From NCBI RefSeq assembly GCF_041435095.1, contig NZ_CP108025.1:1612001-1676000 (forward strand): a stretch of 64,000 nucleotides of DNA. The letters run 5' to 3'. A program made the translations under genes and the position numbers. Shown in pieces: positions 19,512 to 31,194 of the stretch (its first letter is position 1; each line of letters opens with the position of its first letter). The notes below the pieces were generated by a model. It was given only the letters and a program-made list of their open reading frames with translations. It made no database searches and was not told the origin of the DNA. The stretch comes from Kitasatospora sp. NBC_00315 (GTDB lineage Bacteria > Actinomycetota > Actinomycetes > Streptomycetales > Streptomycetaceae).

Positions 19512-20324
19512 GTGAAGGGAACGCCGGTGGCCGCGACCTCCGACACAGCATCGACCACGAGCGCCGACCGCGCGAGCGGCGGCGTGCAGTCCGTCGAGCG
19601 CGCCTTCCAACTGCTGGAGGCGCTCGCCGACGCGGGCGGCGTGGCGACGCTGAGCGAGCTGTCCGCCTCCTCGGGCCTGCCGATGCCCACCATCCACCGC
19701 CTGGTTCGTACCCTCGTCCAGCAGGGATATGTACGCCAGGACACCACCCGCCGCTACACCCTGGGCCCGCGCCTGATCCGGCTCGGCGAAACGGCGGGGC
19801 GGCTGCTCGGCAGCTGGGCCCGCCCCTACCTCGCGGAGCTGATGGAGGCCACCGGGGAGACGGCCAACCTGGCCGTCCTGGAGGGCGGCGAGGTGGTCTA
19901 CGTCGGGCAGGTGCAGTCCCGGCGCTCGATGCGGATGTTCACCGAGGTCGGCCGCAGGGTGCAGCCGCACTGCACCGGCGTCGGCAAGGCGCTGCTCGCC
20001 CAGCTCCCGCAGGACGAGGCGCGCGCCGTCCTCGGACCGAACCCGCTGCCGGCGCACACCTCGTACACCGTCACCGACCCCGGACTGCTGCTGGAACAGC
20101 TGGCCGAGGCCCGCGAGCGCGGCTACGTGGTGGACGACCAGGAGCAGGAGATCGGCGTCCGCTGCATCGCGGTGGCGGTGCCGGGCGCGCCGACACCGAC
20201 CGCCCTGTCGGTCTCCGGCCCCGAGGCCCGGATCCGGGCGTTGGAGGAGCAGGCGGGCAGTGCGGCGCTGGTACCCGTCATGCGGCACATCGCGGCCAGA
20301 CTCGGTCAGGTACTGGCCCCCTGA
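19512..20324 (+). CDS. allR: AllR-type IclR-family repressor
   Basis: A 270-residue regulator with the IclR winged helix-turn-helix (VQSVERAFQLLEALAD, then LSELSASSGLPMPTIHRLVRTL at about 50-75) and the C-terminal effector domain (CTGVGKALLAQL at about 160, EIGVRCIAVAVPG at about 215). Family members in enteric bacteria and Streptomyces sense glyoxylate or allantoin-related compounds and repress allantoin genes. Divergence from aceB across a TCAAC-N5-GTTGA operator, and recurrence of the element at allB, hyi and uraD, make it the natural master regulator here. The GTG at 19512 is used; a second in-frame GTG 15 bases on is also possible. Confidence 0.82.
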   Translation: MKGTPVAATSDTASTTSADRASGGVQSVERAFQLLEALADAGGVATLSELSASSGLPMPTIHRLVRTLVQQGYVRQDTTRRYTLGPRLIRLGETAGRLLGSWARPYLAELMEATGETANLAVLEGGEVVYVGQVQSRRSMRMFTEVGRRVQPHCTGVGKALLAQLPQDEARAVLGPNPLPAHTSYTVTDPGLLLEQLAEARERGYVVDDQEQEIGVRCIAVAVPGAPTPTALSVSGPEARIRALEEQAGSAALVPVMRHIAARLGQVLAP

Positions 20325-20503
20325 CGCCGCGTCGGATGCTCGCGGCGGGCCCGCCGGCCGACCGCCCGGCCGGGTGAGACGTGCCGAACCAGCGTTCACT
20401 CGTTCGAGCGGACGCGGCGCGCCGCCCGCCGCCCGGCGGGGGCCGCCGGTCCAGCCTTGTTCCGAGGCGGCCCGCACGGTGACGGGCCGGTGAGACGGAG
20501 CGG

Positions 20504-21031
20504 GTGGCGGCGATGTCCCGAGAGTCGGTACGCAACACACTGGTGGCCGCGGGTGCGGTGATGGCCCTCGCCGCGAGCGCCGGGGCGCCGTCGGCGGCCG
20601 GTCTGCGGGCGACGGCGGCGCCGGTGTCCGACCTGCGGGTGGAGCGGAGCGACCCGGCCGCCGCGCCGCCCGGCGGCACCACCACGGTGCACGCCTCGGT
20701 CTCCAACGGCGGACCGGACCGGACGGCCTCCGGGTTCACCGTCCTGGTCGTCCTGCCGCCCGGCGTCGAGGCCGAGGGCCCGTTCTTCCCCGCGTCCTGC
20801 CAGGTCTTTCCCGCCGCCGAACCGGCCGGCGGGGAGCAGGTCCGGTGCGACTTCCCGGCCGGCCTGCCCCCGCAGCGCAGCGCCACCGCGCTCGTCCCCC
20901 TCCGGCTCGGGCCGCACGTCCCGGCGCCGGGCACCCTCACGGGTGGCCGGGTCCAGGTCACCGGCCCGGACGATCCGGACCCGTCCGACAACCGCAGGCC
21001 GTTCGAGATCCCGGTCTCAGCCGTCTCCTGA
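20504..21031 (+). CDS. Secreted protein with a DUF11/CARDB-like beta domain
   Basis: 175 residues. A signal peptide is visible at about residues 1-32 (basic start, LVAAGAVMALAASAGAPSAAG). The rest resembles the DUF11-type immunoglobulin-like fold: DLRVERSDPAAAPPGGTTTVHASVSNGGP, VLVVLPPGVEAEG, two cysteines in CQVF and VRCDFP, and a C-terminal DDPDPSDNRRPFEIPV. Such domains are extracellular and often linked to adhesion or wall proteins; no catalytic residue is seen. The GTG at 20504 has GGAG five bases upstream; an ATG nine bases later is the alternative. No sorting signal is present. Confidence 0.7.
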   Translation: MAAMSRESVRNTLVAAGAVMALAASAGAPSAAGLRATAAPVSDLRVERSDPAAAPPGGTTTVHASVSNGGPDRTASGFTVLVVLPPGVEAEGPFFPASCQVFPAAEPAGGEQVRCDFPAGLPPQRSATALVPLRLGPHVPAPGTLTGGRVQVTGPDDPDPSDNRRPFEIPVSAVS

Positions 21032-21095
21032 CGAGCCGCCCGGCCGACGCCGCCGCCCGTTTCGACGCCGCCGTCCCCGGACGCCGCCGTCCGTC

Positions 21096-21596
21096 TCAGC
21101 GCCGCCGGTCCCGGTGCAGCGCCAGCGTCGGCGCGAGCTGGGAGTGCTGCGGCGAGGGCAGCGCGTCCGGGTCGAACCAGCCCAGGGCGTCGAACTTGTG
21201 CGGCTCGCCGATCGCCGCCCGGGACGCGTCCAGCTCGACGGCGAACACCACGGCGACCCAGTGGGACACCGGATCCCCCCGCAGGATGTTGCGGACACCG
21301 ATCGTCTCGATCGCGAGCGGCTCCGTCGAGTACTCCTCGCGGACCTCGCGTGCCACCGCGTCCTCGAAGGACTCACCGTGTTCGAGCGCCCCCGCACCGG
21401 TGTCCCAGGTGCCGGGCTCGTCGCGGGCACCGGCGCTGCGCCGGGCCAGCAGGATCCGTCCCCGGCCGTCGTGGCAGACGAACACGCAGGAGACGGCCGG
21501 CTCCGACAGCGCCCGCTCGGCCGGGCGCCGGGGGCGCGGGGCGGGTTGCGGATCCCTCGGCGGATCGGCCGGCGATCCGGGAGCTGCCTCGGTCAT
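21096..21596 (-). CDS. NUDIX hydrolase
   Basis: A 166-residue hydrolase of nucleoside-diphosphate-linked compounds. The NUDIX box is complete (GALEHGE, seven residues, then REVREEYS) at about 80-102, so the Mg-binding glutamates are intact. The first 30 residues are proline-rich and probably disordered. The substrate is not evident; the RILLARRS and TWDTGAGALEHGES context resembles the broad IDI-like/ADP-ribose group. It is followed by the HAD gene upstream on the same strand with a 56-base gap, so they may be cotranscribed. Confidence 0.88.
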   Translation of the reverse strand: MTEAAPGSPADPPRDPQPAPRPRRPAERALSEPAVSCVFVCHDGRGRILLARRSAGARDEPGTWDTGAGALEHGESFEDAVAREVREEYSTEPLAIETIGVRNILRGDPVSHWVAVVFAVELDASRAAIGEPHKFDALGWFDPDALPSPQHSQLAPTLALHRDRRR

Positions 21597-21652
21597 CGGA
21601 GGTCCTCTCGTGCGGTCGGCGGCCGACGTCCCTGACGGGCGCGCCGCGCGGC

Positions 21653-22342
21653 TCAGAAGTGGTCGACGAGCTCGGTCAGGGCGCCCAGGTGGAGCACTCC
21701 CGGGTCGGACGCGTCCACCTCCCCGTGCTCCAGCACCCAGGTGTGGGCGTGGGGGATGAAGACCGCGTTCATCCCGGCCCGGCGGGCGGGCAGGATGTCC
21801 GACTTGGGCGAGTTGCCGATCATCCAGCTCTCGGCGGGGTCGAGGCCGTACGCGGTGATGAGCCGCCGGTAGGCCGCGTCGTCCTTCTCCGGGACGATCT
21901 CCAGGGCCTGGAAGTACGGCGCGAGACCCGAGGCGTCGATCTTCCGCCGCTGCTCCTCGGCGTCGCCCTTGGTGAGCAGCAGCAGGCGGTGGCGGACGCC
22001 GAGCCGGGCCAGTGTGTCGGCGGCGCCGGGCACCAGTTCGACCTGATGGTCGATCAGTACCGCTGCCAGTGCGGCGATCTCGGCCGTCTCGGCGGCGGTG
22101 ACCGGGCGGCCGCGCAGCCGGGTGGCGCAGTCCGCGAAACTCCGGATGAGCATCCCGCTGCCGTAGCCGTGGGTGACGGCGTTGGCCGCCTGGATCTCGT
22201 CGAGGACGGCGCGGCGCTCCGGGAGGCCGAGGGCCGGATGGTCCAGCCATCCGAGGAACTGAGCGATGACCCGCTCGAAGACGACGTTGTTCTCCCACAA
22301 CGTGTCGTCGGCGTCGAAAACCAGCACCTGCTCGCGCCTCAC
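21653..22342 (-). CDS. HAD-family hydrolase
   Basis: A 229-residue haloacid-dehalogenase-type phosphatase. Motif I is VFDADDTLWENN with the nucleophilic aspartate near residue 10, motif II LLLLTKGD at about 120, the motif III lysine lies near VPEKDD, and motif IV is MIGNSPKSDI at about 170. The cap region between I and II is helical. The GTG at 22340-22342 starts just before motif I, as in homologues; the longer open frame upstream reads low-complexity sequence. The substrate is unknown, perhaps a sugar or nucleotide phosphate. Confidence 0.88.
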   Translation of the reverse strand: MRREQVLVFDADDTLWENNVVFERVIAQFLGWLDHPALGLPERRAVLDEIQAANAVTHGYGSGMLIRSFADCATRLRGRPVTAAETAEIAALAAVLIDHQVELVPGAADTLARLGVRHRLLLLTKGDAEEQRRKIDASGLAPYFQALEIVPEKDDAAYRRLITAYGLDPAESWMIGNSPKSDILPARRAGMNAVFIPHAHTWVLEHGEVDASDPGVLHLGALTELVDHF

Positions 22343-22649
22343 GGCCGACCTCCAGGACTCCCACGGACGGGCACCCGGCCACGCTAGCCCCGGGGAGCAA
22401 CGACCCGCAGCCGGTTTTCCGGGCACCGCCGCCCGGTCCGCGACCTCGTCGCCCGTTGCGCACGCGTCCTGTCCGCCACCCGCGCCCGGTCCGGCCGGAT
22501 GCCCCGGCGCCCTCGGAACGGCATCCGCCGGGCCGCCGGCAGACAGCTGAAGTCGCCCGGGTTCCGGCGCAGTTACGCGTACATGAAGAGTCTTCGCAGG
22601 TGCCGGAGCGGCCTTTCGCGGGCACCCCGACGGGCTCCACACTGCTGCC
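22343..22649. other. Divergent gap between HAD and RNase genes
   Basis: No gene is supported. It should hold both promoters. AT-richer patches occur near 22560-22600 (AGTTACGCGTACATGAAGAGTC), upstream of the ribonuclease. No inverted repeats of note were seen. Confidence 0.4.
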
Positions 22650-23045
22650 ATGCGAATCACTCTACGCGCGTTGAAAACCCGCGCCGCCTCCGTCGCCGTC
22701 GTCGGCCTGCTCGCCCTGGCCCCCACCGTCGCCCTCGACTCCGAGGCACACGCCACCGTCAGTGGCAGCGTCTGCCTGACCGCCCTGCCGAGCCAGGCGG
22801 ACGACACGCTCGCCCTGATCGCCACCAACGGGCCGTTCCCCTACTCGCAGGACGGAGTGGTCTTCCAGAACCGGGAGCAGGTGCTGCCCCTGCACACCGC
22901 CGGCTACTACCACGAGTACACCGTCAAGACGCCGGGATCCTCGACCCGCGGGACCCGTCGGATCATCACCGGCCAGACCTATCACGAGGACTACTACACC
23001 TCGGACCACTACGTGACGTTCCGCCTGATCAACTTCGGCTGCTGA
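22650..23045 (+). CDS. Secreted guanyl-specific ribonuclease, RNase Sa type
   Basis: An extracellular endoribonuclease that cuts RNA 3' of guanosine. A signal peptide of about 35 residues ends AHA, then the mature chain of about 96 residues follows RNase Sa of S. aureofaciens nearly residue for residue: VSGSVCLTALP, NGPFPYSQDGVVFQNRE, GYYHEYTV, TRGTRRIITG, EDYYTSDHYVTF. Catalytic Glu89, Arg104 and His120 (precursor numbering) correspond to Glu54, Arg69 and His85 of RNase Sa, and Cys42/Cys131 would form the single disulfide. No barstar-like inhibitor gene is adjacent. A hairpin follows the stop. Confidence 0.96.
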   Translation: MRITLRALKTRAASVAVVGLLALAPTVALDSEAHATVSGSVCLTALPSQADDTLALIATNGPFPYSQDGVVFQNREQVLPLHTAGYYHEYTVKTPGSSTRGTRRIITGQTYHEDYYTSDHYVTFRLINFGC

Positions 23046-23071
23046 CCGACCGTCACCGCCGCGTGCCCCAC

Positions 23072-23112
23072 CGGCCGCCCGCACCCCCGACCCCCGGGGA
23101 TGCGGGCGGCCG
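23072..23112 (+). terminator. Terminator of the ribonuclease gene
   Basis: CGGCCGCCCGCA and its exact complement (23101-23112) form a 12-pair stem starting 27 bases after the stop codon, with a C-rich loop. Confidence 0.7.
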
Positions 23113-23193
23113 TCGCATTCGGGGCACTCCACCTTCCCGGCCGCACGAGACCTCTTTACGTCGGGTTTACAGACGAGTACCCTCCTGAAACAT

Positions 23194-23300
23194 CTTGCAG
23201 AACCTTGCGCAAGACAGGACCGCGACGCCGCATGGCCCACCCACCCCAAGGGCCCACGGCGGACAGCCAGGACGGTGCATCTTCTGCAAGGGATTGCAAT
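23194..23300 (+). promoter_or_regulatory. MalR-type CTTGCAG operator cluster upstream of amylase
   Basis: CTTGCAG (23194-23200) is followed after three bases by CTTGCGCAAG (23204-23213). Further on are CTGCAAG (23284-23290, the complement of CTTGCAG) and ATTGCAAT (23293-23300). CTTGCAG repeats are the known recognition unit of the LacI-type maltose/amylase regulators of Streptomyces. The two clusters lie 170 and 85 bases before the amylase start, one probably at the promoter and one in the leader. Confidence 0.65.
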
Positions 23301-23382
23301 GATCCGTGCTGCCCCGGCCCCGCGCTCCCGCCCCCACCCGACCGGCCGCCCCACCTGACGGCCCGCCCCGAGGAGTCCCGCC

Positions 23383-26835
<3,453 letters not shown>

Positions 26836-26866
26836 TCCGGTGCAGGTCCACGCGTTCGGATAGGTT

Positions 26867-26900
26867 GGTGGGCGTGGCCGGGCGACCGGCCGCGCCCACC
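26867..26900 (+). terminator. Hairpin after amylase
   Basis: GGTGGGCG-T-GGCC pairs with GGCC-G-CGCCCACC across a short loop, about 30 bases past the amylase stop. A TAGGTT just before it (26861-26866) looks like a -10 box for the next gene, so the hairpin may instead lie in that gene's leader. Confidence 0.5.
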
Positions 26901-26932
26901 TTCACGAGACGACGACGAGGACCAGCCCAGCC

Positions 26933-27265
26933 ATGACCGCGCCCCTGCCCGCCTTCGCCGGCCGTACCTTCCTCTTCCGGGTCGACAACGGCGCCGAGTT
27001 CCGCAACGCCTACTCGGCCGACGGGAAGCGGCTGCGCTGGGAGGGCCTGGGCGAATCCGCCGGGCAGTGGGAGGACGTCGCGCTGCACGTGGCGCAGGTC
27101 GGCCCCGAGCTGTACTTCGTCAGCTGGACGGAGCTGAGCGGGATCACCGTCAGCCACGTGATGGACCTGGCGGAGCTGACCGTACGGGCCTTCTGGACGT
27201 ACGAGGGCGAGGGCGGCCGGGTCGGCGAGCTGCACACCGGCACCCTGGCACCGGTCGCGCCGTAG
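26933..27265 (+). CDS. MoaF/calycin-like small protein
   Basis: 110 residues of mostly beta strands. The order GRTFLFRVDNGAEFRNAYSADGKRLRWEG, then VALHVAQVGPELYFVSWTE, then VSHVMDLAELTVRAFWTYEG matches MoaF-like and other lipocalin-fold (calycin) proteins in which substrate is held inside a barrel. No catalytic centre is obvious. It follows the amylase gene but has no evident link to it. Cytoplasmic, no signal peptide. Function unknown. Confidence 0.65.
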   Translation: MTAPLPAFAGRTFLFRVDNGAEFRNAYSADGKRLRWEGLGESAGQWEDVALHVAQVGPELYFVSWTELSGITVSHVMDLAELTVRAFWTYEGEGGRVGELHTGTLAPVAP

Positions 27266-27405
27266 CCCCTGTCTCCCCCGCCGTGCCCGCCGTGACGACT
27301 CCCGGGGCGCGGCGGTCGCCGGCGCCGTGGCGTGATCCGCCGGCCGCGGCGGGGCCTGCCGCGCCGGCGTCGGCGGGGCAGGCAGCCGGTGGTCCGGCGG
27401 AGGGG

Positions 27406-28044
27406 TCAGTGCAGGGGCCCGCACAGGGCGGGGGCGGTGGCCTCCTGGGGGAGCTTGGGGTCGAGGTCACTGGCGCCGAGAACGCTGTCGTACCTGCCGT
27501 TCTTGTTGTAGTCGATGCCGTGGATGACGACGACGGCGTTGTCGGTCCGCAGGGCGTGGACGACCTGGTCGGTGATCTGGATGGTGCGGGAGTACGTGAA
27601 GGTGCCGGTGGCGGGGAAGCGGTTGACCGCCAGCGCGCTTGCCGGGCTGGTGTCGCCGGTCGTGGTGAGCGACGTGCCGATGGGCCCGTAGTCCTTCAGC
27701 CCGTCGGTGGTGGAGGTGGCGAGGTGCCCGTTCTGCAGGGTGGAGTCGTCGGCCTCCGGGCACTCGCCGGAGCCCTTGACGTGGATGTGCATCGCGTGCG
27801 GGGCGTGGTCGAGCAGCCCGCGCACATGGATGGTGATCTTCGCATCGTGGCCGTGCAGGTCGACCACCGCGTTGCCGATCCCGGTGACCCGGTTGTTGGC
27901 CACCGGCAGCAGCAGCGCGAAGGTGAAGGAGTTGCGCTGCTCCTTCGACGGGGTACTGCTGTGGCCGGAGTCGGCGAAGGCGGTCGTCGCACCGAACGGC
28001 AGGAGCAGGCCGGCGATCGCGGCTGAGACGAGGAGCTTCCTCAT
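27406..28044 (-). CDS. Secreted CHRD-domain protein
   Basis: 212 residues with a signal peptide (MRKLLVSAAIAGLLLPFGATTAFA). The body matches the CHRD fold found in chordin and many bacterial secreted proteins: FALLLPVANNRVTGIGNAVVDLHGHDAKITIHVRGL in short strands, HAMHIHVKGSGECPE at about 85, and a C-terminal VVVIHGIDYNKNGRYD strand. The clustered histidines near HAMHIH may bind metal. The biochemical role of bacterial CHRD domains is unknown. Two cysteines (CPE, ALCGP) could pair. Confidence 0.75.
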   Translation of the reverse strand: MRKLLVSAAIAGLLLPFGATTAFADSGHSSTPSKEQRNSFTFALLLPVANNRVTGIGNAVVDLHGHDAKITIHVRGLLDHAPHAMHIHVKGSGECPEADDSTLQNGHLATSTTDGLKDYGPIGTSLTTTGDTSPASALAVNRFPATGTFTYSRTIQITDQVVHALRTDNAVVVIHGIDYNKNGRYDSVLGASDLDPKLPQEATAPALCGPLH

Positions 28045-28181
28045 CGGAGCGCTCCCTTCGAGAGGAAATGGGACGCGCGCGGCGGCGATCGCCGTGCGGC
28101 GGATCCACCGGGGCGGTGGCCCCGGCCCACGCGGGGCTGTTCGCCGTCGCGCGCCTGTACCCGGGGTTCGGACCCGGCGGA

Positions 28182-28230
28182 CGGACGGATGGGTGGGCTG
28201 TCGGACGGATGGGCTGTCGGACGGATGGGT
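28182..28230. repeat. CGGACGGAT tandem repeats
   Basis: Three copies of CGGACGGATGGG begin at 28182, 28202 and 28218, with GTGGGCTGT or GCTGT between. They lie in the 282-base gap between the CHRD gene and the esterase stop, which holds no supported gene. Confidence 0.65.
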
Positions 28231-28326
28231 GGCAGCCCCGGTGTCGGGTGCGGAGGACGATGACTCCCCGCGTTCGGCTCCCCACTGCGCACGGCTCCGG
28301 CGGCGCGCGCCCGTGCCCTGGACGGC

Positions 28327-29463
28327 CTAGGCCCGGGCGGGGACCGTCAGGTGCTGGGAGAGCCATTCCAGGGAGGAGGGCAGCAGTCGTTCCCAGGTCT
28401 GGAAGTTGTGGCCGCCGGTCGCCAGCATGCTGTACGAGACCGTCATCGGCGCGTGCACGGCCCCGATGAACTCCTCGGTTTCGCGCCGGTAGTCGCCGTC
28501 GCCCTCACTGCTGCCGGCCACCAGGACAGCGATCCGGGGGTGCGGCGCGTTCTTCAGCCGCCAGACCAGGTCGGCCTCGTCGCGCCGGTGCCTGTCGCCC
28601 CGGAACAGGTCACCGGTGGTCGCGTCCTCGGCGGCGCGGTAGTAGCCGGAGAGCGAGACGGCGGTGGGGAAGACGTCCGGGTGACGCATCGCCAGTTTGA
28701 GGGCGCAGTAGCCACCGGTGGAGTTGCCCATCAGGGCCCAGGAGCGCGGATCGGCGGAGACCCGGAAGGAGTCCTCGACCGCGCGGGGCACGTCCCTGGT
28801 GAAGTAGGTGTCGGACTGCGGGCCGCCCGGGACGTCCTCGCACTCGGTGTCGGCGGGCATCGCCGGGGACGGCCGCATCAGCACCATCACGGTCGGCTGC
28901 ATACGGCCGCTCCCCAGCAGCTTCAGCGCGGCGCCGGGGTAGTTGAGGCGGGTCACCAGGTTCCTGGCGTCCCCGGGGAAGCCGGTGGTGACGATGACGG
29001 CCGGGAACGTCCGCCGGGCGTACTCCGGCTGGAAGTACTGCGGCGGCAGGTAGACGTAGCCGTCGGTGGAGAGCCCGGTGGTGGCGCCGGCGATCCGCAC
29101 CACGCGGATCTCACCGGCCTGCTTCGGATCCCGGCCGACCGCGCCGCCGCCCTGGACCTCCACCCGGCCGAGCGGCTGGATCCCGGGCCGCCCGGCGTCC
29201 AGCTTCGTCTGGATGCGGATCGGGCCGCCGTCCCCCGTGCCGAGCAGGTCGTCCCAGCTGCTGTAGAACGCGAAGTAGTTGTTCGCCACCAGGCCGAGCG
29301 CCATCAGGACGGCGAGCTGGGTGGCCATGATGGTGCCGATCCTGCCGAGCACCGCCTGCCAGCTCCGCCTCGCCAGTCTCGGCCAGATCCACACCGACCC
29401 GGCCGCCACCAGAACGGCGAACAGAACGGCCAGTGCCAGCACCTTGTGGCTCGTCAGGCCCAT
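28327..29463 (-). CDS. Membrane-anchored esterase (Fbp/mycolyltransferase-like alpha/beta hydrolase)
   Basis: 378 residues. Two membrane helices (about 7-27 and 40-60) precede an extracellular alpha/beta-hydrolase domain of the putative-esterase group that includes antigen 85-like proteins. The nucleophile is in GNSTGG (G-x-S-x-G, about 250), and the expected acid and histidine are in the C-terminal VAGSSEGDGDYRRETEEF and ATGGHNFQTW segments. The start MGLTSHK begins directly before the first helix. The substrate may be a wall or lipid ester. It stands alone. Confidence 0.82.
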   Translation of the reverse strand: MGLTSHKVLALAVLFAVLVAAGSVWIWPRLARRSWQAVLGRIGTIMATQLAVLMALGLVANNYFAFYSSWDDLLGTGDGGPIRIQTKLDAGRPGIQPLGRVEVQGGGAVGRDPKQAGEIRVVRIAGATTGLSTDGYVYLPPQYFQPEYARRTFPAVIVTTGFPGDARNLVTRLNYPGAALKLLGSGRMQPTVMVLMRPSPAMPADTECEDVPGGPQSDTYFTRDVPRAVEDSFRVSADPRSWALMGNSTGGYCALKLAMRHPDVFPTAVSLSGYYRAAEDATTGDLFRGDRHRRDEADLVWRLKNAPHPRIAVLVAGSSEGDGDYRRETEEFIGAVHAPMTVSYSMLATGGHNFQTWERLLPSSLEWLSQHLTVPARA

Positions 29464-29822
29464 GTCCCACGTACTCCCGCAGCTCGATGTCGCGTCCCCC
29501 GCCACTACGACACCTGTGCGAGCGGCCCGGTTCCGACCGGCCACCCGGTTCGGTTCCAGGACGTGATCACAACCCTAACCGGCGACGGGCCGTGCCCTCG
29601 ACCGACACCGCCCGAACTGCCCTCCGAGGCACCGGGCGGTGCCCGGACGGCCCTGTCCGGCCCGGCGGCGGTGGGTGTCCCGGCGGCGGTGGGTGTCCCG
29701 GCGGCCCGGCCGCGGTGAGCGTCCGGGCGGTCCACGGCGGTGGGTGTCCGGGCGGCCCGGCCGCAGGACCGGCTCCGCCGGCGAGCGTCGCGCCGGCCGC
29801 CCCTGGCTGCGGCGGCCGGGCT
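29464..29822. other. Gap with 18-base minisatellite
   Basis: No gene is supported. CGGCGGCGGTGGGTGTCC occurs twice in tandem (29663-29698), and a longer variant GGTGGGTGTCCSGGCGGCCC recurs at 29689 and 29739. The right part probably carries the esterase promoter at its left edge, near AACCCTAACC (29570-29579). Confidence 0.55.
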
Positions 29823-30740
29823 TCAGAGCCAGTCGGCCGCGAAGGCCCGGGCCGGGTTGGCGACCAGCAGCCGCTCGGTCAGCTCGGCGCCGAACTCCCG
29901 GGTGATCCTCGCCGCCAGAGCGCCGACCAGGAACGGCAGGCCGGGTGCGCCGCGGGCCGCCCTGGTGGTGGTGTCGCCGCCGAGCAGCAGCTGCCCGGCG
30001 TGCCCCGCGCCGACCAGTGCGGCCACCGTGTCGAACAGGTGGTGGTCGGTGGCGTGATGGGCGCGGGAGGGGCCGTCGAGGGCGATGAACGCGCCGGATT
30101 CGGCGGCCTGCCGGTGCAGGCGCAGGTCGGGGAACCGGTTGAGGTGGCCGAGCAGCACCCGCTCCGGCGGTACGCCCAGCCGGTCGCAGAGCAGGTCCAG
30201 CACGTCCGGTGCCCCGGTGCCCAGTTCGTGGTGGACACCGATCGGCGCACCGGTGGCGTGGTGCGCCTCGGCCGCGGCGGTCATCACCCGGCGGGCGTGC
30301 TCGTCCAGACCGTGGAAACCGCCCGCGACCTTGATCATCCCGGCCCGGACGCCAGCGGGCACACCGGGCTCGCGCAGACCGGCGGTCAGCTCCTCGACGA
30401 ACAGCTCGGTCAGCCGGTCGCCCGTGAACAGGCCGCGCAGCACGCTCTCGTCGTAGTGCGCGGCCTGGTGCAGTCCGGTGGCGGCGACCAGCCGTACGCC
30501 GGTGGCCCGGGAGAGCCGGGCCAGGCCCGCCCCTCCCCGGCCCATCCCGTAGGGCGTCCACTGGACCACGGCGCGGCCGCCGGCCGCCGCGAACGCGCGC
30601 AGCTCGGCCTCGGCCGCCACCGGGTCGTCCAGTTCCTGGCCGGACAGTTGCGGCGAGGCCAGGAAGAGGTGGTCGTGGGAGTCGCAGCGGCCGAGCAGCC
30701 CCGGTTCGACGTCTCCCAGGACGGTGCGTATCGCACTCAC
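29823..30740 (-). CDS. Phosphotriesterase-family metal hydrolase
   Basis: A 305-residue amidohydrolase-fold enzyme of the phosphotriesterase/lactonase group. Metal ligands appear in order: His22 and His24 in CDSHDHLF, the lysine of GMIKVAGG at about 138, GVHHELG at about 170, LLGHLNRF at about 195 and the aspartate of LLGGDTTTR at about 250. Natural substrates of such proteins are usually lactones or esters rather than phosphotriesters. It is last in a four-gene operon and its GTG overlaps the previous stop by four bases. The pairing with a carboxymuconolactone-type protein suggests a lactone or aromatic degradation product. Confidence 0.85.
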   Translation of the reverse strand: MSAIRTVLGDVEPGLLGRCDSHDHLFLASPQLSGQELDDPVAAEAELRAFAAAGGRAVVQWTPYGMGRGGAGLARLSRATGVRLVAATGLHQAAHYDESVLRGLFTGDRLTELFVEELTAGLREPGVPAGVRAGMIKVAGGFHGLDEHARRVMTAAAEAHHATGAPIGVHHELGTGAPDVLDLLCDRLGVPPERVLLGHLNRFPDLRLHRQAAESGAFIALDGPSRAHHATDHHLFDTVAALVGAGHAGQLLLGGDTTTRAARGAPGLPFLVGALAARITREFGAELTERLLVANPARAFAADWL

Positions 30741-31180
30741 GCGTCGGCTCCGGCCGGAGCCTCGGCGCGCGGCGCCTCGGCGGACGGCGCCTCGGCGAGG
30801 GTCGCGGTGACGACCCGCATCCCGGCCAGGGCCTTGGGGACCCCGATGTACGGCGCCAGATGGATCATGACCTCGGTGATCTGCTCCCGGGTCAACCCGA
30901 CCCGCAGGCTGTTGCGGACGTGGTCGGCGAGCTGCGGCTCCACCCCGCCGAGCGCCGCCAGGGCCGCCAGGTTCAGCAGTTGACGGTCCCGCAGTTCCAG
31001 GCCGGGGCGCTGGTAGGTGCCGCCGAAGAGGCTGGTGACGATCCAGTCGGGGAAGCCGGGCGCCAGGTCGTCCAGACCCCGCAGGGTCTTGTCCTGGGTC
31101 TGCGGGCCGGCCAGCTCGTTCATCAGGCGGTATCCGGCGGCGCGGTCGAGCACGGCCGGGGTGAGGTCGTCGGGTTCCAT
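30737..31180 (-). CDS. Carboxymuconolactone decarboxylase family protein
   Basis: 147 residues. The CMD core LELRDRQLLNLAALAALGGVEPQL...NSLRVGLTREQITEVMIHLAPYIGVPKAL is complete, with the active-site histidine in MIHLAPYIG. The AhpD-type CxxC is absent, so peroxidase activity is unlikely. An alanine/proline tail of about 20 residues follows the domain. It overlaps the phosphotriesterase gene and lies 14 bases after DUF4865, so it belongs to the TetR-controlled operon. Confidence 0.9.
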   Translation of the reverse strand: MEPDDLTPAVLDRAAGYRLMNELAGPQTQDKTLRGLDDLAPGFPDWIVTSLFGGTYQRPGLELRDRQLLNLAALAALGGVEPQLADHVRNSLRVGLTREQITEVMIHLAPYIGVPKALAGMRVVTATLAEAPSAEAPRAEAPAGADA

Positions 31181-31194
31181 GCGGGTGGGTCCTT

